A program made the translations under genes and the position numbers. From Poecilobothrus nobilitatus (lineage: Eukaryota; Arthropoda; Insecta; Diptera; Dolichopodidae): 64,000 nucleotides of DNA. The DNA is taken from assembly GCA_947095535.1 (NCBI GenBank), contig OX352772.1, positions 320,302,018 through 320,366,017 of the forward strand, given 5' to 3'. Position 1 is the stretch's first letter, and each line of letters begins with the position of its first letter. The notes beneath the pieces were generated by a model. That model was not told the origin of the DNA. It was given only the letters and a program-made list of their open reading frames with translations, and ran no database searches. Shown here piece after piece: positions 10,794-22,702 of the stretch.

Positions 10794-12393
10794 ATTTAAA
10801 TGGGGAGCCGGTCTTTTTGTCGAAAAAGAAAATGTCGAAAAATATATATTGAAAAAAAAATGTCGAATAGGGAAAAATGTTGAAAAAAATTATGTTGAAA
10901 AACCGTTTCTCGAAAAAAAAAATATCCAAAAAAAAAAAATGTTGAAAACAACAACAACCCTTATTATTAAAAGTGTTTTGTGTTTGAAATGTATATGTAA
11001 TAAAAATAATTAGAAGAGATTCAGAGTTGGATTCAAAATAAGCCAATCAAAATATTACAGGGTATTTCCATTTCTCAGAATATTTATACAAATGTATATG
11101 CAAGATTCTGAATTAGGAGACACTTCAGAGTCGGATTCAAAATATGGGTATTATTCTCTTTTTACAGAAAATGTATGGGAGCGCTACGAATGCTCGTATC
11201 TCAAAACGCTACGAAATCTCAAAAAAAAAAATCCCAAATTACAAAATCACAAAATTACAAAATTCCAAAATCCTAAAATTCCAAAATCCCAAAGTACTTT
11301 TAACATTATAGTTGAAGTTAGAATTGGATTCAAAACCAGAATTAACGCTTTTTCCGGAATATTTACATATATGTATATGCCCAATTCTAATTTAAGAGGA
11401 ATTTTACAGTTGGTTACAAAATCAGGATTTCAATAATTTGTTTAGCGGGGGATTTGGGGCGGTAACCCCCACTATAATCAGATTTTTACTGTTGAAACAT
11501 ACATGTAAGAAGAATTAATTCGATGATATTTTATAGTTGGTTTCAAAATCAGGGTTTCAATAATTAAATCGACATCTGAAATAAAAAAATTCAAAACGTA
11601 TTATCATAAAGTGGCTTACGATTTTGGGATTTTGGTTGGGATTTTGAATTTTGGGATTTCGTGGCAACCCCTTAAAAAAATCGTTTTATCAAAATCTCAT
11701 TTCTTAAAATTTCGTTTTTTAAAATCTCGTTTTTTTTTAAATCTAATTAAATCTCTTTTTTGTTTAGAAAATACAATAGAGATAAAATAAAAAATTGTAA
11801 TTTTTGGAGGCGGTAGACCACATTAATTGAAATACTTTTGTTTAGAAATATACATGAGAAGAAAATAATTCCGAGGGATTTTACGGTTGGATTCAAAATC
11901 AGGGTTTCAATAATAAGTTTAGCGGAGGTTTGGGAGCGGCAGCCCCCACTTTATCAAATGCTTTTGTTTTGAAATATACATGGGATAAAAATTATTCTGG
12001 GGGATTTTAGAATTGGTTTCAAAATCGGGGTTATACGCTTTTTCCCGAATATTTATATACATATATGTGTATGTGAGAATATAAATTAGCACGGATTTTA
12101 GAGTTAGATTAAAAAATAAGGTTATAAGGCTTTTCCAAAATAATTATACATATATGTATATGTGACATTGTGTATTAGGAGGGATAAATAAATTTAAAAA
12201 AAAAATCTACATACGAGTATATTTTTATTTTAGCATTTTTTTTTTCAACATTTTTTTTTCGACATTTTTCCCTATTCGACATTTTTGTTTTACATTTTTT
12301 TTATCAAAATTTTTTGCATTCGACTTTTTTGTTTTGAACATTTTGTTTATCAACATTTTGTTTTTCAATAAATAGACCCACACCCATTTAAAT
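10794..12393. mobile_element. Foldback-like element with nested inverted repeats (family E)
   Basis: The two ends are inverted repeats. ATTTAAATGGG with GGTCTTTTTGTCGAAAAAG opens the element at 10794. The complement GACCCACACCCATTTAAAT closes it at 12393. Each arm of about 150 bp is built of degenerate units such as TGTCGAAAAA and TGTTGAAAA; TCGAATAGGGAAAAATGT at 10863 has its exact complement near 12264. A second, inner inverted pair has (AAAATCCC)-like words at 11211-11295 and GATTTTGGGATTTTGG-like words at 11606-11745. Between them the words ATCAGG(A/G)TTTCAATAAT recur at 11421, 11548 and 11898, with AGCGGGGGATTTGGGG and GTAACCCCCACT. Long inverted repeats made of short direct repeats resemble Foldback elements. 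No transposase frame is visible. Confidence 0.65.
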
Positions 12394-12939
12394 GACCAAC
12401 AAATTAAATTCTAACTAAACCATAAAAAAATCGACTAATTGTTTGGAATCAGTGCCAACCAGTTCCTAGTACCACTGTTTATATATATAATCCGTTTTTT
12501 TTTTAAATTTTTAAAAAAAAAAAACAAAACACACTTTCAATATTAAAAAAAAAAATTTCCAAACAATAAAAAATGAAACATATTTAAATTGAATCAGTAA
12601 AGTGACATTAAAATAAAAGAGTGACAAATTTTGACATCAAGCATCACTTAAATAAAAATAAACAAGAGCAATTAATACAAAAGAGCACATACAATTTAAT
12701 TGAAAATAAAAAACTGAATTCATCAATAATGAACATTTACACTACATTTAATATACAAAATAAAAGATCACGACGTTATCCACAAAAACAAAAATCTTGA
12801 ATGGACAAAACCAAGAATTTTATGTTGAAAACAAATAATTCTTTCAATCTTTTTTTTGAAAAATTTGTGCAGTACGTTTTTATAATTGGTTTCAGAATAA
12901 TAATATTAATATTTTCTTTAACGGAGTTTGAAATTACCG
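12394..12939. other. AT-rich flank of the foldback-like element
   Basis: AT-rich DNA with A and T homopolymers near 12495-12560 and A-rich sequence to about 12790. I recognise no coding or structural feature. Confidence 0.5.
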
Positions 12940-13060
12940 AATCCAATCTACTATTTATTTTAAATGCTTTTGTTTTGAAACATATTTTTGAAAAGAAAAT
13001 AATTAGGATAGTTTTTAAAGTTAGTTACAAAATCAGAGCTACACGGTTTTTACAGAATAT
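12940..13060 (+). repeat. Internal fragment of family E
   Basis: TTAAATGCTTTTGTTTTGAA, AAGAAAATAATTAGGATAG, AGTTAGTTACAAAATCAGAG and TTTTTACAGAATAT occur in the same order as in the interior of the 10794-12393 element around 11960-12060. No inverted-repeat arms are attached. It ends immediately before the terminal-inverted-repeat element at 13085. Confidence 0.55.
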
Positions 13061-13084
13061 CTCATAAATACTACCACCAATCAG

Positions 13085-14225
13085 CATATCGTCGCCTCAG
13101 AAAATCATTGTTGTATATGAAATTTTTTGAATTTCTGTTTTTAACGGTTTTTTAAGTTTTTTTTTGTTTTCTTTTTAATGGTATTATCCGTTTTTCGCTA
13201 TCTTTTACCGTTTTAAAGATATCTGGTATGATTTTTGTTGTATGTATCAGTTTCTGATCAATATGAGTATGCTTTTTGTCGTATGTGAAAAAATTTTAAA
13301 TACATACAACAAATTTTCATACAAAAACATGAAAAAAGTGTCAGTAAATTATTGTTATATGTTATCTTTTTTGCAGCACAAAGTTTTTATTTATTTATTT
13401 TTTATAACACATTAGTACCAAATTTGCATATTTCATATGATTTATTATTGTATGTGTTCAGTTTCGTATATATACAATACATTTATATTATATTTTATAT
13501 TATCCTAGTAGAAAATTAGACGCTAGTTCCGCACTAGTTAAAGAACTGATTACAAAGAATTAGTAAATGTATTACCTAACCTATTACAATAATTTTTTCG
13601 CTCCTAAAAAGGTTTGGATACAAATTTTATTAAAACCGTAAGTTAAATGTGTACAATTTGATTGGAACTTTGAATAAGTACGATAAATTTAAAATAACTT
13701 ATTGTTCAATTTGGAACGAAACTTGCTGTGGTAGATCGGTCAATATAATTGCAAGTCCCTTAATAAAAATTTTAAATAATGTTGTCAAGGATTATCCAGA
13801 AACATGCATATTCAGTTATTCCTGCACTAAATAACTAAATCCATAAAATAAAATAAATCCATTGGAAAAAATAAAAACGGAATTTGCTTTTATGTCTTTT
13901 AGTTTTTCTCATTTAATACGACAACATTCCATATACAATTGTTGTATGTTACACATAGCCCAACTAAATTTATGCAAATTGTGTTTGAGTACAACAAATA
14001 CAACAAATGTTGTTTGAGTAAAAACTCTCCTAATTCCGGCAAAGTTTGCGGCACGGATTAGAAAATTTGCACTTGGTTTCTTTATTCCCATAGCAATAGA
14101 GGTATTAAGTCTAAAAACATTCTACCGCACAGTTTTAGTACTATGCCTGTTTAAAACTTAAAAGTTGATTTACCACAAACTATGTTTTGCTACATACAAC
14201 AATAATTTTCTGAGGCGACGATATG
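13085..14225. mobile_element. Non-autonomous DNA transposon with 32-bp terminal inverted repeats
   Basis: The left end is CATATCGTCGCCTCAG followed by AAAATCATTGTTGTAT (13085-13116). The right end (14194-14225) is its reverse complement with one mismatch. The interior repeatedly shows TTGTTGTATGT or its complement ACATACAACAA: 13235, 13276 (TTGTCGTATGT), 13302, 13939 and both termini. This is the pattern of subterminal transposase-binding sites. Imperfect flanking words TACCACCAAT (left) and TACCTACCAAT (right) could be a decayed target-site duplication. No transposase frame is present, so the copy would depend on an unknown partner. Superfamily is undetermined; scattered subterminal motifs would fit hAT-like or P-like elements. 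Confidence 0.75.
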
Positions 14226-14894
14226 TTTTTCAGTACCTACCAATATATTTTATTTTTATTCTTATTTTTATTTGCTACTTTGTAATATTATAAAGATAAG
14301 CCTAATAAATAACAAAAAAATTTTGATTCAAATGAAATTTTTTGTTTCAATATTTTATCATAAAAGGATTTTGGCTTTCAAGATTTGTTTTGCAAGATTT
14401 CTTGTTGGTGACTTTTTGGTAATGCAATGATAACGCACAAAACAATTAAGGATATAAAAAATATTATTTGTCCTTTTAAATCACACTTCATTTAAGAATT
14501 AAAATCGAAAAAAAAAAAGAAATCAAAGTTGCCCAATATATCACGTACATATATAAAAGTTGAACAATTATAGCTGATCAGACCACAATTATATAACCCA
14601 GTTTTTCGCTTCAATTCAAATATCAAACACAACAATTTTTTACATTTTAAGTCCTCCTGATAGGATAATTTTATCCTATCAGTAAAAAATTAAAAATTAC
14701 GTTATGAATACGCAATAGATAAATATTTAGGATTAACTTTTCGATGTTACTCAAAGTTAATTGAAAAGAAAAATATTTTATTTGTTTAAAATTGTTTTTC
14801 TTGTTATAAAAAAAAGCCAAAGTATATTCAAGTAAAAATACAAATTTATTTTGTCAAATATAAAATGAATTTGGTACGACAGTTCGATATTTTT

Positions 14895-15015
14895 AATCTC
14901 GTGAGAAGAGAAACTCCCGCTAAACAAATTATTGAAACACTGATTTTGTAACGAACTTTAAAATCCTTCCGAAATCATTTATATTCTTGAAAAGGCATAT
15001 AATCCTGATTTTGGA
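14895..15015 (-). repeat. Family E interior fragment
   Basis: In reverse complement this reads GATTTTAAAGTTCGTTACAA, AATCAGTGTTTCAATAATTTG and TTAGCGGGAGTTTCTC. The same order occurs at 11401-11450 inside the foldback-like element. No arms are attached. Confidence 0.55.
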
Positions 15016-15461
15016 ATCATCAACGAAGGGGTGAAATAAAGTCGAATCGATTATGATTTTTATTACAATGTACAAACATTAATATCACAGTAATGTGACA
15101 TAACTTCTACAGCCATAAGATCCATGAAAGTGGTTCTGAAGTTATAAGCGAACAAACAAAAAAAAATTAAATGAAAATAAAAACGGAATTTTTATAAGAA
15201 AAGCGGAATTTTTAATAATAACGAGATTTTGTCATATCAGAATTTCGTAAAGCGAAATTTTGAAAGGTCAATATACCATATAAAAGGTGTGATTAAAAAT
15301 TCGGGACGTAATCCCATAAAATAATATTTAAACTGTAAAAATTATTTTGCAAGTTTTGAATGCAGTAAGTCAGAAACAAAAAAATAACATTCCTATGGAA
15401 TTCGTTTAAAAAAGTAAAGCTTTAAGACTGATTGGTTTTTTATTTAACTTAAATTTCAATT
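15016..15461. other. AT-rich spacer with diffuse AAAATTTCG-type repeats
   Basis: Words such as AAAGCGGAATTTTTAATAA, GAGATTTTG and AGAATTTCGTAAAGCGAAAT near 15180-15270 resemble the short degenerate units of the family E inner arms. I see no other feature here. Confidence 0.35.
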
Positions 15462-15656
15462 TTTTTTTTTTTTTAAATGCATTTCTTTGCCACATAAATG
15501 TGAACAGGAAATTGCACAGCCTTTCCTGTATGGCGTGGCTGTAAGTGTCGTAAGGGGGAATAACTCTTACGACGTGTGTGAGAATCGAACCCGCACTCCC
15601 TTGGTGTTTACGGCGTATTTTATACGCTCTTACCCACTAGGCCACCGAGGCCCTCT
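15462..15656 (-). mobile_element. Full-length tRNA-derived SINE (family S1)
   Basis: Read on the minus strand: a tRNA-like head with A-box TGGCCTAGTGGGTAAG and a B-box region GGGTTCGATTCTC, then the body CGTAAGAGTTATTCCCCC...CAGGAAAGGCTGTG, CATTTATGTGGCAAAGAAAT, then poly(A). An 11-bp target-site duplication AAATTTCAATT is present at 15451-15461 and 15657-15667. The intact duplication argues for a comparatively recent insertion. Conceptual frames across this element are not protein genes. Confidence 0.9.
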
Positions 15657-15667
15657 AAATTTCAATT

Positions 15668-16500
15668 GTTTTATTATTTAAGGAACCAAATCGAAAAAAA
15701 ATTTATTTTTCAAAATGGGAATACTATGGAAAAAGTATCAATCAAACGCTAAAAACTTAGAAAAATAATACATAGTATAATACACAATAGAAAACTCCTG
15801 AAAAATTAAAATTTAAAAGTACAAAGAAATTTCAATAATAGATAAAATAAAACATAAAATAAAATAAAACACATAGTGATAATAAATTTTTTTTTTTCTT
15901 TTGTCTCTCTCTAAAATTATTTTTTATGTAAATTTTTACAAAGCTACAATTAAGATAAAACAACTCGTATCTCGTTTAATATTACATTTCTTTTAAAAAT
16001 AAAAATATACCAATTCCTTTGACATCCTTTTAGATTTAATTAATAAAAAAAAAATAAATCTACAGACCAAATTATCTGTTTAATTTTTTTTTTTATTTTT
16101 ACTTTTTCTTTTATTAAAAAAAAAACGAATTAATTTTAAAATCAAATCAGGTTCAATAAAATTAAATTACCTATTATAGCTAATTGTATATGATATTAAA
16201 TTTTTAATATTAAATCAATAAATGTCCTTCGAATTAACTTTTAAAACAAAAATAAATCATAACATTGAAATGAAACTCTCTAATAATAAAACTTCAAAAA
16301 ATGTAATTTCGTTTCTTTAATCCTTTTAATCCTTTTAATCCATATTCCTTTATTAATATAATATTATTGTAAGTGTGTGTTTATTTACCTAGAAAAAAAG
16401 GTTACACCATCTTGACTGAATGTCACTTGCCTGTATTATCATTTGATTCTAACGTTACGTTTCTCCTCATTTTTTTTATACATATTAATTTTTTGATTTT
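15668..16500. other. AT-rich stretch without a recognised feature
   Basis: Mostly A/T homopolymers and TAAAATAAAA-type repeats (for example near 15840-15870 and 16080-16130). No repeat family or coding signal is recognised. Confidence 0.55.
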
Positions 16501-17226
16501 TATACGCTACACCTAAAGTATAGGGTATATTAACTTTGGTATGGTGTTTGTAACCACCAAAAGGAAGCGAGTTAGATATATATATATGTATATATATATT
16601 CTAAATCAGGATCACCTTCTGAGTCGATTTAGCGATGCCCGTCTGTCTGTCCATACGCACGATAACTCAAAAAACAATAATGCTATCTTGATGAAATTTA
16701 TACTGTAGGTTAACAATGTCTAAAGTAAGGTGGGCGAAATGGGCGAAATCGGACTATGGGTTCGGGTACCTCCTATACAACTCCCAAAATCGAACACGCA
16801 TATCTTCGAAATTAATAAAGATAGAAACTTAAAATTTGATACGAGGGTGTTGTTTCCTGAATCCCTGATTTGCCTAAAATTTCAGATGAATTGGAATGGT
16901 TGTTCGGGTATCTCCCACACAACTCCCAAGACCGAACAAGCATATCTTCGTAATTAATAAAGATAAAAACTTGAAATTTGATATAAGAGTGTTCTACCCT
17001 GTTCTGATGATGTCTCTAAAATTTGAGATGAATTGGAGTGGTGGTCCGGGTACCTTCATACACTTCCCAAGACCTAACCAGCATATCTTCGAATTTAATA
17101 AAGATAATAACCTGAAATTTTGTACAAAGGTTGTAAAAGCATTTATTTTTTTAGCTTATATTAAATACCTAACTAAAATAACTTCTGAATTTTTAATTTA
17201 ATTTGAATTTTTTGGGTGTAGGGTTT
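16501..17226 (-). mobile_element. Family C Helitron-like element with three 142-bp central repeats
   Basis: The hairpin end TATACGCTACACC.TAAAGTATAGGGTATA lies at 16501-16529. It is followed by GGTGTTTGTAACCACCAAAA, GAGTCGATTTAGCGATG, a GTCTGTCTGTCC core and CACGATAACTCAAAAAAC. Three tandem units follow, marked by CGGGTACCTCC (16763), CGGGTATCTCC (16905) and CGGGTACCTTC (17047), both steps 142 bp. The far end GGGTGTAGGGTTT (about 17214-17226) is the inverse of the CCCTACACC word seen at the hairpin end of family C copies. This is DINE-like architecture: subterminal inverted repeat, central tandem repeats, GTCY core, hairpin. The open frames at 16730-17201 are shadows of the repeat units. Confidence 0.8.
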
Positions 17227-17984
17227 AAATAAGTCGGTTGCATTTTTTATGTGGTTAAATTTTGTAATATTAATGTAAAGAAATAGGAAAGAGTGATTTT
17301 ATAGTCTGTTACATAAGCTGAGTTCCAATGACGACCAACTCGATCATTTTATAGTACTATATACAAAACAAAAATATCTCGCAATTATATTTATTAGCGG
17401 GAGTTTTTAAATGTTTTATAGTTAAATTATGTATGTACTACAAAAATAATTAAGAAGGACCGACTTTTTAGTTGATTACAAAATGGCTGACTTTTTAGTA
17501 GGTTACAATGTTCATTTACGTATAAATGTGTATGTATGTATGTGGTTTACGAAAAATTAAATACAATGAAAAAAAAAAAAAATTCTTTAAAAAGCATTTT
17601 GCAAAAATAAGATCTTGGAAAATAATAAACATAAAATTACAAATAATAAAGTTTCCTAGAGACCACGCTTATTTTTGGTAATTGAAGAAAAATTGCATTC
17701 AATACTAATAGGCACATAATATATTCAAACATTTTTGATGTAAATAATTAAAATTTAGAGAAATAAATTATGTAAAGAAAAATATTATACAATTTTACTA
17801 TTAAAATAATATTTTTCAGTAATAGGCTTAATTTTATTTTTTCAAAAAAAAATTAACTATAGGCTTTATTTCCTATAGCAAGTGAGATATAAGATCTAGC
17901 AGAATTTCGCAAATTAGTTCTTATATTTCTCATTCGAATTGAAAAAAAGTACGGTTAGGCCTTTACGTTTTAGTGCACCGTTCT
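17227..17984. other. AT-rich stretch without a recognised feature
   Basis: Low-complexity AT-rich DNA with a TGTATGTATGTATG microsatellite near 17530. No coding signal is seen. Confidence 0.5.
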
Positions 17985-18720
17985 ACCCCTTTTTAAATTA
18001 AAATCATGGCTCGTTGGTATAACCGGCTGATGGTCATCATACCGCCATCGTTTATGACCGCTCATGGCATGGTTAGCATCGTTTTACTAACACTTCCGTG
18101 ACCACAAGGCTTATAATAGGACTACATTGAGTTTTATTTTAGATCCATTTCGTTGCGTTCAGAAACCATACCATTTCTGCAGGTTGCTTAACCGCTAAAT
18201 GACTAAGATCGTGGAGTTCATGGCTACCCAGAGTTACCCTTCTGGCCTTAGCCACCGCTGGGTACTTACAGATGAAGTGTTTGATGGTTTCTTTCTCATT
18301 CTGCTCACCAAAACCGTGAACATTCACCTATTGGTCTGGGCATATTTCGGCGGAATAGCTTGAATAGATTATCGTTTCTCTTTTTATCATACGATGGCCA
18401 GACTTTCCTGGCCGTACGGTATATGGCTACTTCATTTCGCATTCGATTTGCTAACAACAAAAAATGGAGGAAAATATATCTCTTACCGCTGTTTAGCGGT
18501 GGATCTACCTGCTCCAACAGTGAAGCATTGCGGCTGGGACCCCTCCTTGCTAACTCATCAGCATGTTCATTTTCTGCGATGTTCCTATGTCCCAGAATCC
18601 ACAGTAATCTAACATTATATTGACTGATTACATTTTTAAGCTTATCAAAGCATTTTCTGACGAGTTTAGATGTTATTATTGCAGATTTGAGAGCTGCAAT
18701 TAAAATCATAAAAATATATG
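17985..18720 (-). pseudogene. Decayed non-LTR retrotransposon 3' end (RNase H and C-terminal domain)
   Basis: Minus-strand frames at 18305-18709 and 18139-18327 together resemble the C-terminus of I/Jockey-type LINE ORF2. The first contains LLWILGHRNIAENEHADELA followed by RRG, the conserved GHxxIxxNExADELARxG tail of RNase H with its His and Asp kept. The preceding helix region AALKSAIITSKLV matches the position of the usual SDSxAALxAL, but its catalytic Asp is lost. The second frame holds ETIKHFICKYPAVAKARR, LGSHELHDLSHL and FLNATKW. These match the CCHC-like tail usual after RNase H, with the first Cys residues degraded. A frameshift joins the two. A GC-richer segment down to about 17985 is probably the 3' UTR. 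The 5' part of the element is absent, so this is a dead, 5'-truncated copy. Confidence 0.85.
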
Positions 18721-20264
18721 AAAAAGCTTTACAATTTAACTTGATCCAAACTTTGACGGGATAAGATAAAACTCCTTGTACTTTGGTTATATATACTTTG
18801 GTTATACGATTGGTAAATATTTAAAGAATTACGTAATATATTAATATAAATTATTCAACAACTTGTATGTTTTGTTTTCCTGTAAAAAAACATAGGCAAA
18901 TACTTAATTATTACGTGTTAAAATTTTAATCGAATACAAAATTTTATTTAGTGAAATTCTATTTCTATTTAGACACAGTAAATATTCTTGAAACGGAAAA
19001 TAATATTGAAAAATTTCATTTAATTTTTGAAATATCATTCATTTTTATTGATTTTATTATCATTGTATAATATATAAATATTATATTCCACAATTTTCAC
19101 ATAATTATTATAATATAACACTTAACAAACTGGTTAAAAAATATATATATATATATAAATATATTAGATATTTTTGCAATATCATCCAACAATAAAATAA
19201 ATACCACCACAACGACAGAATATTATTATAGAAATAAAAAAATAAAAAACAAAACAAAAAATTTTACCCCGGAAAACAAAAGGAAACCAAATACACTTCA
19301 AAATATTTTTATCATCATTATGATCAAATTTACTCAACATTTTTACCAAAAAAAAAATTTGAAAATTTTGGTCACGTGCAATAAAATTATCGAAAAATGA
19401 ACTTTTAAAATCTAAAAAGGACACAAGAATACTGCATACAAAAAAAAAAAAAAAATAAACTAAAATAACAAAAAATTTCTTCTTTTTTAGCCTGTCGACA
19501 TTCAATTTTAAAATGATACCTATGTGTATCTTTTATATAAGTACAAAAGAATAATTTAACAATATTATATACAAAATATTTTATAAGATTCGTCTAAAAA
19601 AATGAAAAAGATATTTCCAAACCGCAAAAATATAATTTAATTTTAATATAGTGGGAGAAAAAGAAGACAGAAAATGCTACTGCTATTCAAAAAAAAAAAA
19701 AATAATTCACGTTCCACATTGTTTTTTTTTTTGTTTTTTATCTTGGATCATCTACCACTTTACAACTCCTATTTTAATTTTCTATTATAGTTTTTTTTTT
19801 TTTTCTTTTCTGTATTTTTGTCTCATAATTTTGTTTTTTTTTTTTCTTTTTTTCCGTTTTATTTCTCATTCTATTAATTTTATATCCACAGATGTATTTA
19901 GTAATACAAAAAAAAAAAAAAACCTAAAGAAAAATTTCATTTAAATGAATTGAAATTCTCTTTTTTTTTTTTTGTTCGTTGGGTGATTGGGTGGTGAATA
20001 GATGGATAATATATTATATCATATTATATTTTAATCTTAAACATTTTCTAGTTTTTACTCTAGAAAATCGTTATTCTCAAAGGATCAAAAACAAAAAAAA
20101 AAAAAAAAACAAATAAAAAAAATAAGAAACAATTGCAAAAATATTATTAGGAACAAGAACTGAAAAACTTTCTCAATATCTTGTTTGATGAAAGCTGTGT
20201 CATCAAAACGATTTTAAAAAATGAATACTTTGTGAAAATAGAAAACTTTCTTAGAAAATGATTT

Positions 20265-20295
<31 letters not shown>

Positions 20296-20979
20296 CATAG
20301 TAAAAATTTTATTTTATATTTTAACAGTCGAGTTTAGAACGAAAATATCTGAAAGAATAAAAAAGATTTTAATTAAACTTAAATTGAACTGGTTTTTGAA
20401 AAAAAAAAAAAAAAAAAAGAAAACTGAGGAAGAATGTAGAGTGTAGAATAGATTATGTCAACCCTAAGATAGACTCAAAAACATAATATACATTTTTTTA
20501 GTTTAATAAAAAGGATTCCCACTTTAATACTCAACCTAAATAAAAACGTACGGCGTACAAATTTTGTTTGTTTTGTTTTTTTTTTTTGTTATGCAAAAAA
20601 GAAGCGCAATATAGTAACAATGAACTCTTAAAAATCGGGAGAAAAATATGGGAGAAAAACCCAATACTTCAAGTTCTGAGTTAGTTCCCAAATTATTTCT
20701 TTATATTTTATATATTTTTATTTCACATGTGATTTCTTTCACAAACATTCATTAACCGAAAAAAAAACGCGAAAACTTTAAAGTTTATTTGATATGTATA
20801 TGTAATGTATATATATGATAAACTGTAAGTATAAAAAAATAAAAAATAAATTTTAAGACATATTATTTAGGCATATCTAAGCAGCATAATATATACACTA
20901 GATTATATTAGATTTATTTAAGAGGTATACTTTAGACTGCGATCTTTTGATGTAGATCTATTGTGCTGTTACTAAATGT
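18721..20979. other. AT-rich low-complexity block with long homopolymers
   Basis: Dense A and T homopolymers (19440-19455, 19690-19700, 19795-19860, 20090-20110, 20268-20295, 20400-20418) and (TA)n near 19140. Open frames such as 19182-19505, 19651-19944 and 20258-20446 are Phe/Lys-rich products of these runs. I see no gene. Confidence 0.65.
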
Positions 20980-21790
20980 TGTCGATTTTGTCTCCACTTT
21001 TAATACTTTTGTCAGCCCTACTGCCTTTCTTTAATAAAGTAAAGATTTGCATAGAGTTTATTGCTGGCAGTTCATTTTCGGTAATGCAATATTCTCCTAA
21101 TTGCACATATCTTGCCTGGAGTACAACTACGTTTCAGTTTTTCAGTATGTAACCTTGAGTTTTCTCTTTTTCTTAACAAAATTTACAGGTACCGTCATTT
21201 TCTATTTCAATTTTTTTTAAATGTCAGAATCTACAGGTACCGTCATTTTCTATTCCAATTTTTTTAAAATGTCCCTTTAGTCAGGAATATCCCGAGAGGA
21301 ATCCTATTAATATTCTCAGTTTATTTTTATTATTTTATTTTTTTGAATCCTATGATTTTAGCATAACTTTCCCGCTTATAATTTCCAAAAGCTCATTAAA
21401 TGGTTTGAACCCAGATTTTTCATTCCATAGTTTGTTCCTACAGTTTTGCTCTTCGATTTTTATTGTTTCTCTATGCCACAAAAAGGTTCGGGACTAGTAA
21501 AGAGAGTTGCAGCTCCTTCTTTTGAAAGTCGATCCGTTTTCTCTTTACCTAGATGTCCAGATATCCAGTTGGCGGTTACTTTATTATTTGTTCCCAAGCG
21601 GTTTAGTTTCACAAACTGCCAAACTAATTAGTATTTAGTTACTTGTGATGAGTTTAATACCTTTATGGCTGTTTGATTATCTGATAGAATAGCTATTTCT
21701 CTATTTTGTATCCTCTATCGAGGTTACATTGTACGCTCCTTTCGATTACATACTCTTCAGCTTGTATTTTTGGGTGGGTGGGATACACTA
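20980..21790 (-). pseudogene. Second decayed LINE 3' end with RNase H
   Basis: On the minus strand, an RNase H-like order is readable across several frames. AEEYVIERS comes first (about 21735-21765). Next is EIAILSDNQTAIKVLNSS (about 21645-21705), which retains the catalytic Asp of the SDxQ motif. Then comes VTANWISGHLGKEKTDRLSK (about 21500-21580), matching the WIxGHxGxxxNxxADxLA block with His and Asp kept. Further on, LRILIGFLSGYS and GTCRF (about 21220-21320) match the C-terminal LxxLLxGHxxL...CRFC region. A 48-bp direct duplication (TACAGGTACCGTCATTTTCT at 21184 and 21232) and stop codons show decay. It is a different copy from that at 17985 and, because the motif details differ, probably a different LINE family. 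Confidence 0.8.
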
Positions 21791-22702
21791 ATCATAACTG
21801 ATACATTGAGGTAAGCAAAAATACAATTGATAAGTTTTTGTGAGTTCCGTTTATCCAAATCCTAATGTAACTAAAAAAACTTCCATACATTTTTCAAATA
21901 ATATTTACTTTATTATGATATTTTTCTTATTTTGTTTTTTAGTATTTTATATTTTGGAATTTTTTTTTTTTTAACATAATAACGATAATTTTAAATGTAA
22001 GTAAAAAAACTTTGAGATTAGGGATTTGTTAAAAAAAAAAAAACAAATATATAAAAGAGATCAGAGCAAAACAAAGGAAAAAACATTTCTTTTCAACAAC
22101 TTTTCAAAACAGATTTCATATTTATTTGTGACCTAATCTTTTGAACTTCTGATAATTTTAAAACTGAAATTTTCGTTTTTAAATCCTACGAATTTAAAAA
22201 AAATAGAAAGAAAATTATAAAAATGAATTTTATATATTAAAAAGAAAAAAACCAAAAATTATTAAATTTTTATAAAATCTATAAATGGGAGGAATTTAAG
22301 TTATCAAATTTTAATAATTAAGTTTTGTTTCCTTTGACTGAAAACTAGTTTTTCTTTTATTAAATAAATATGCCAAATTTTTAGTAAAATTAAGTAAAAT
22401 GCCGAAATTCAGCTATACTGTACAATTTTTTTTAAAAAGTGATAGAATTTGACAGATTAATTATTATACTAAAATCACTATAAAATATATTAAACTCGCG
22501 CAATAACACTATTAAAAGGCCTGGAAGTGAAGCAAGTAAAGTTCAATAGTAGGCCTAAATTTTGAAAAATTTCAGTAATATAATCTTATGGGTAAAAAAA
22601 TGTAGGTCGATTTTAAATCCTAATAATAGTCATGTTTTTTTATTTACCTAAAAGGAATTTAATTTCTTCCCATGTATTCCATCTTTTTTAAGTTATCTGA
22701 TA

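Noticed and set aside
15487..15681. Protein-like open frames across S1 SINE copies (also 35182-35420 and 38649-38885)
   Set aside because: They are translations of a tRNA-derived SINE with Pol III boxes, TSDs and a poly(A) tail, not genes.
18360..18623. Plus-strand open frames of 87 and 72 codons
   Set aside because: These are antisense shadows of the RNase H relic on the minus strand.
19182..20446. Phe/Lys-rich open frames that look like membrane proteins (also 29381-29578, 36587-36981, 56366-56965)
   Set aside because: They are produced by poly(A)/poly(T) runs. The hydrophobicity is only TTT-encoded Phe, with no signal of codon selection.
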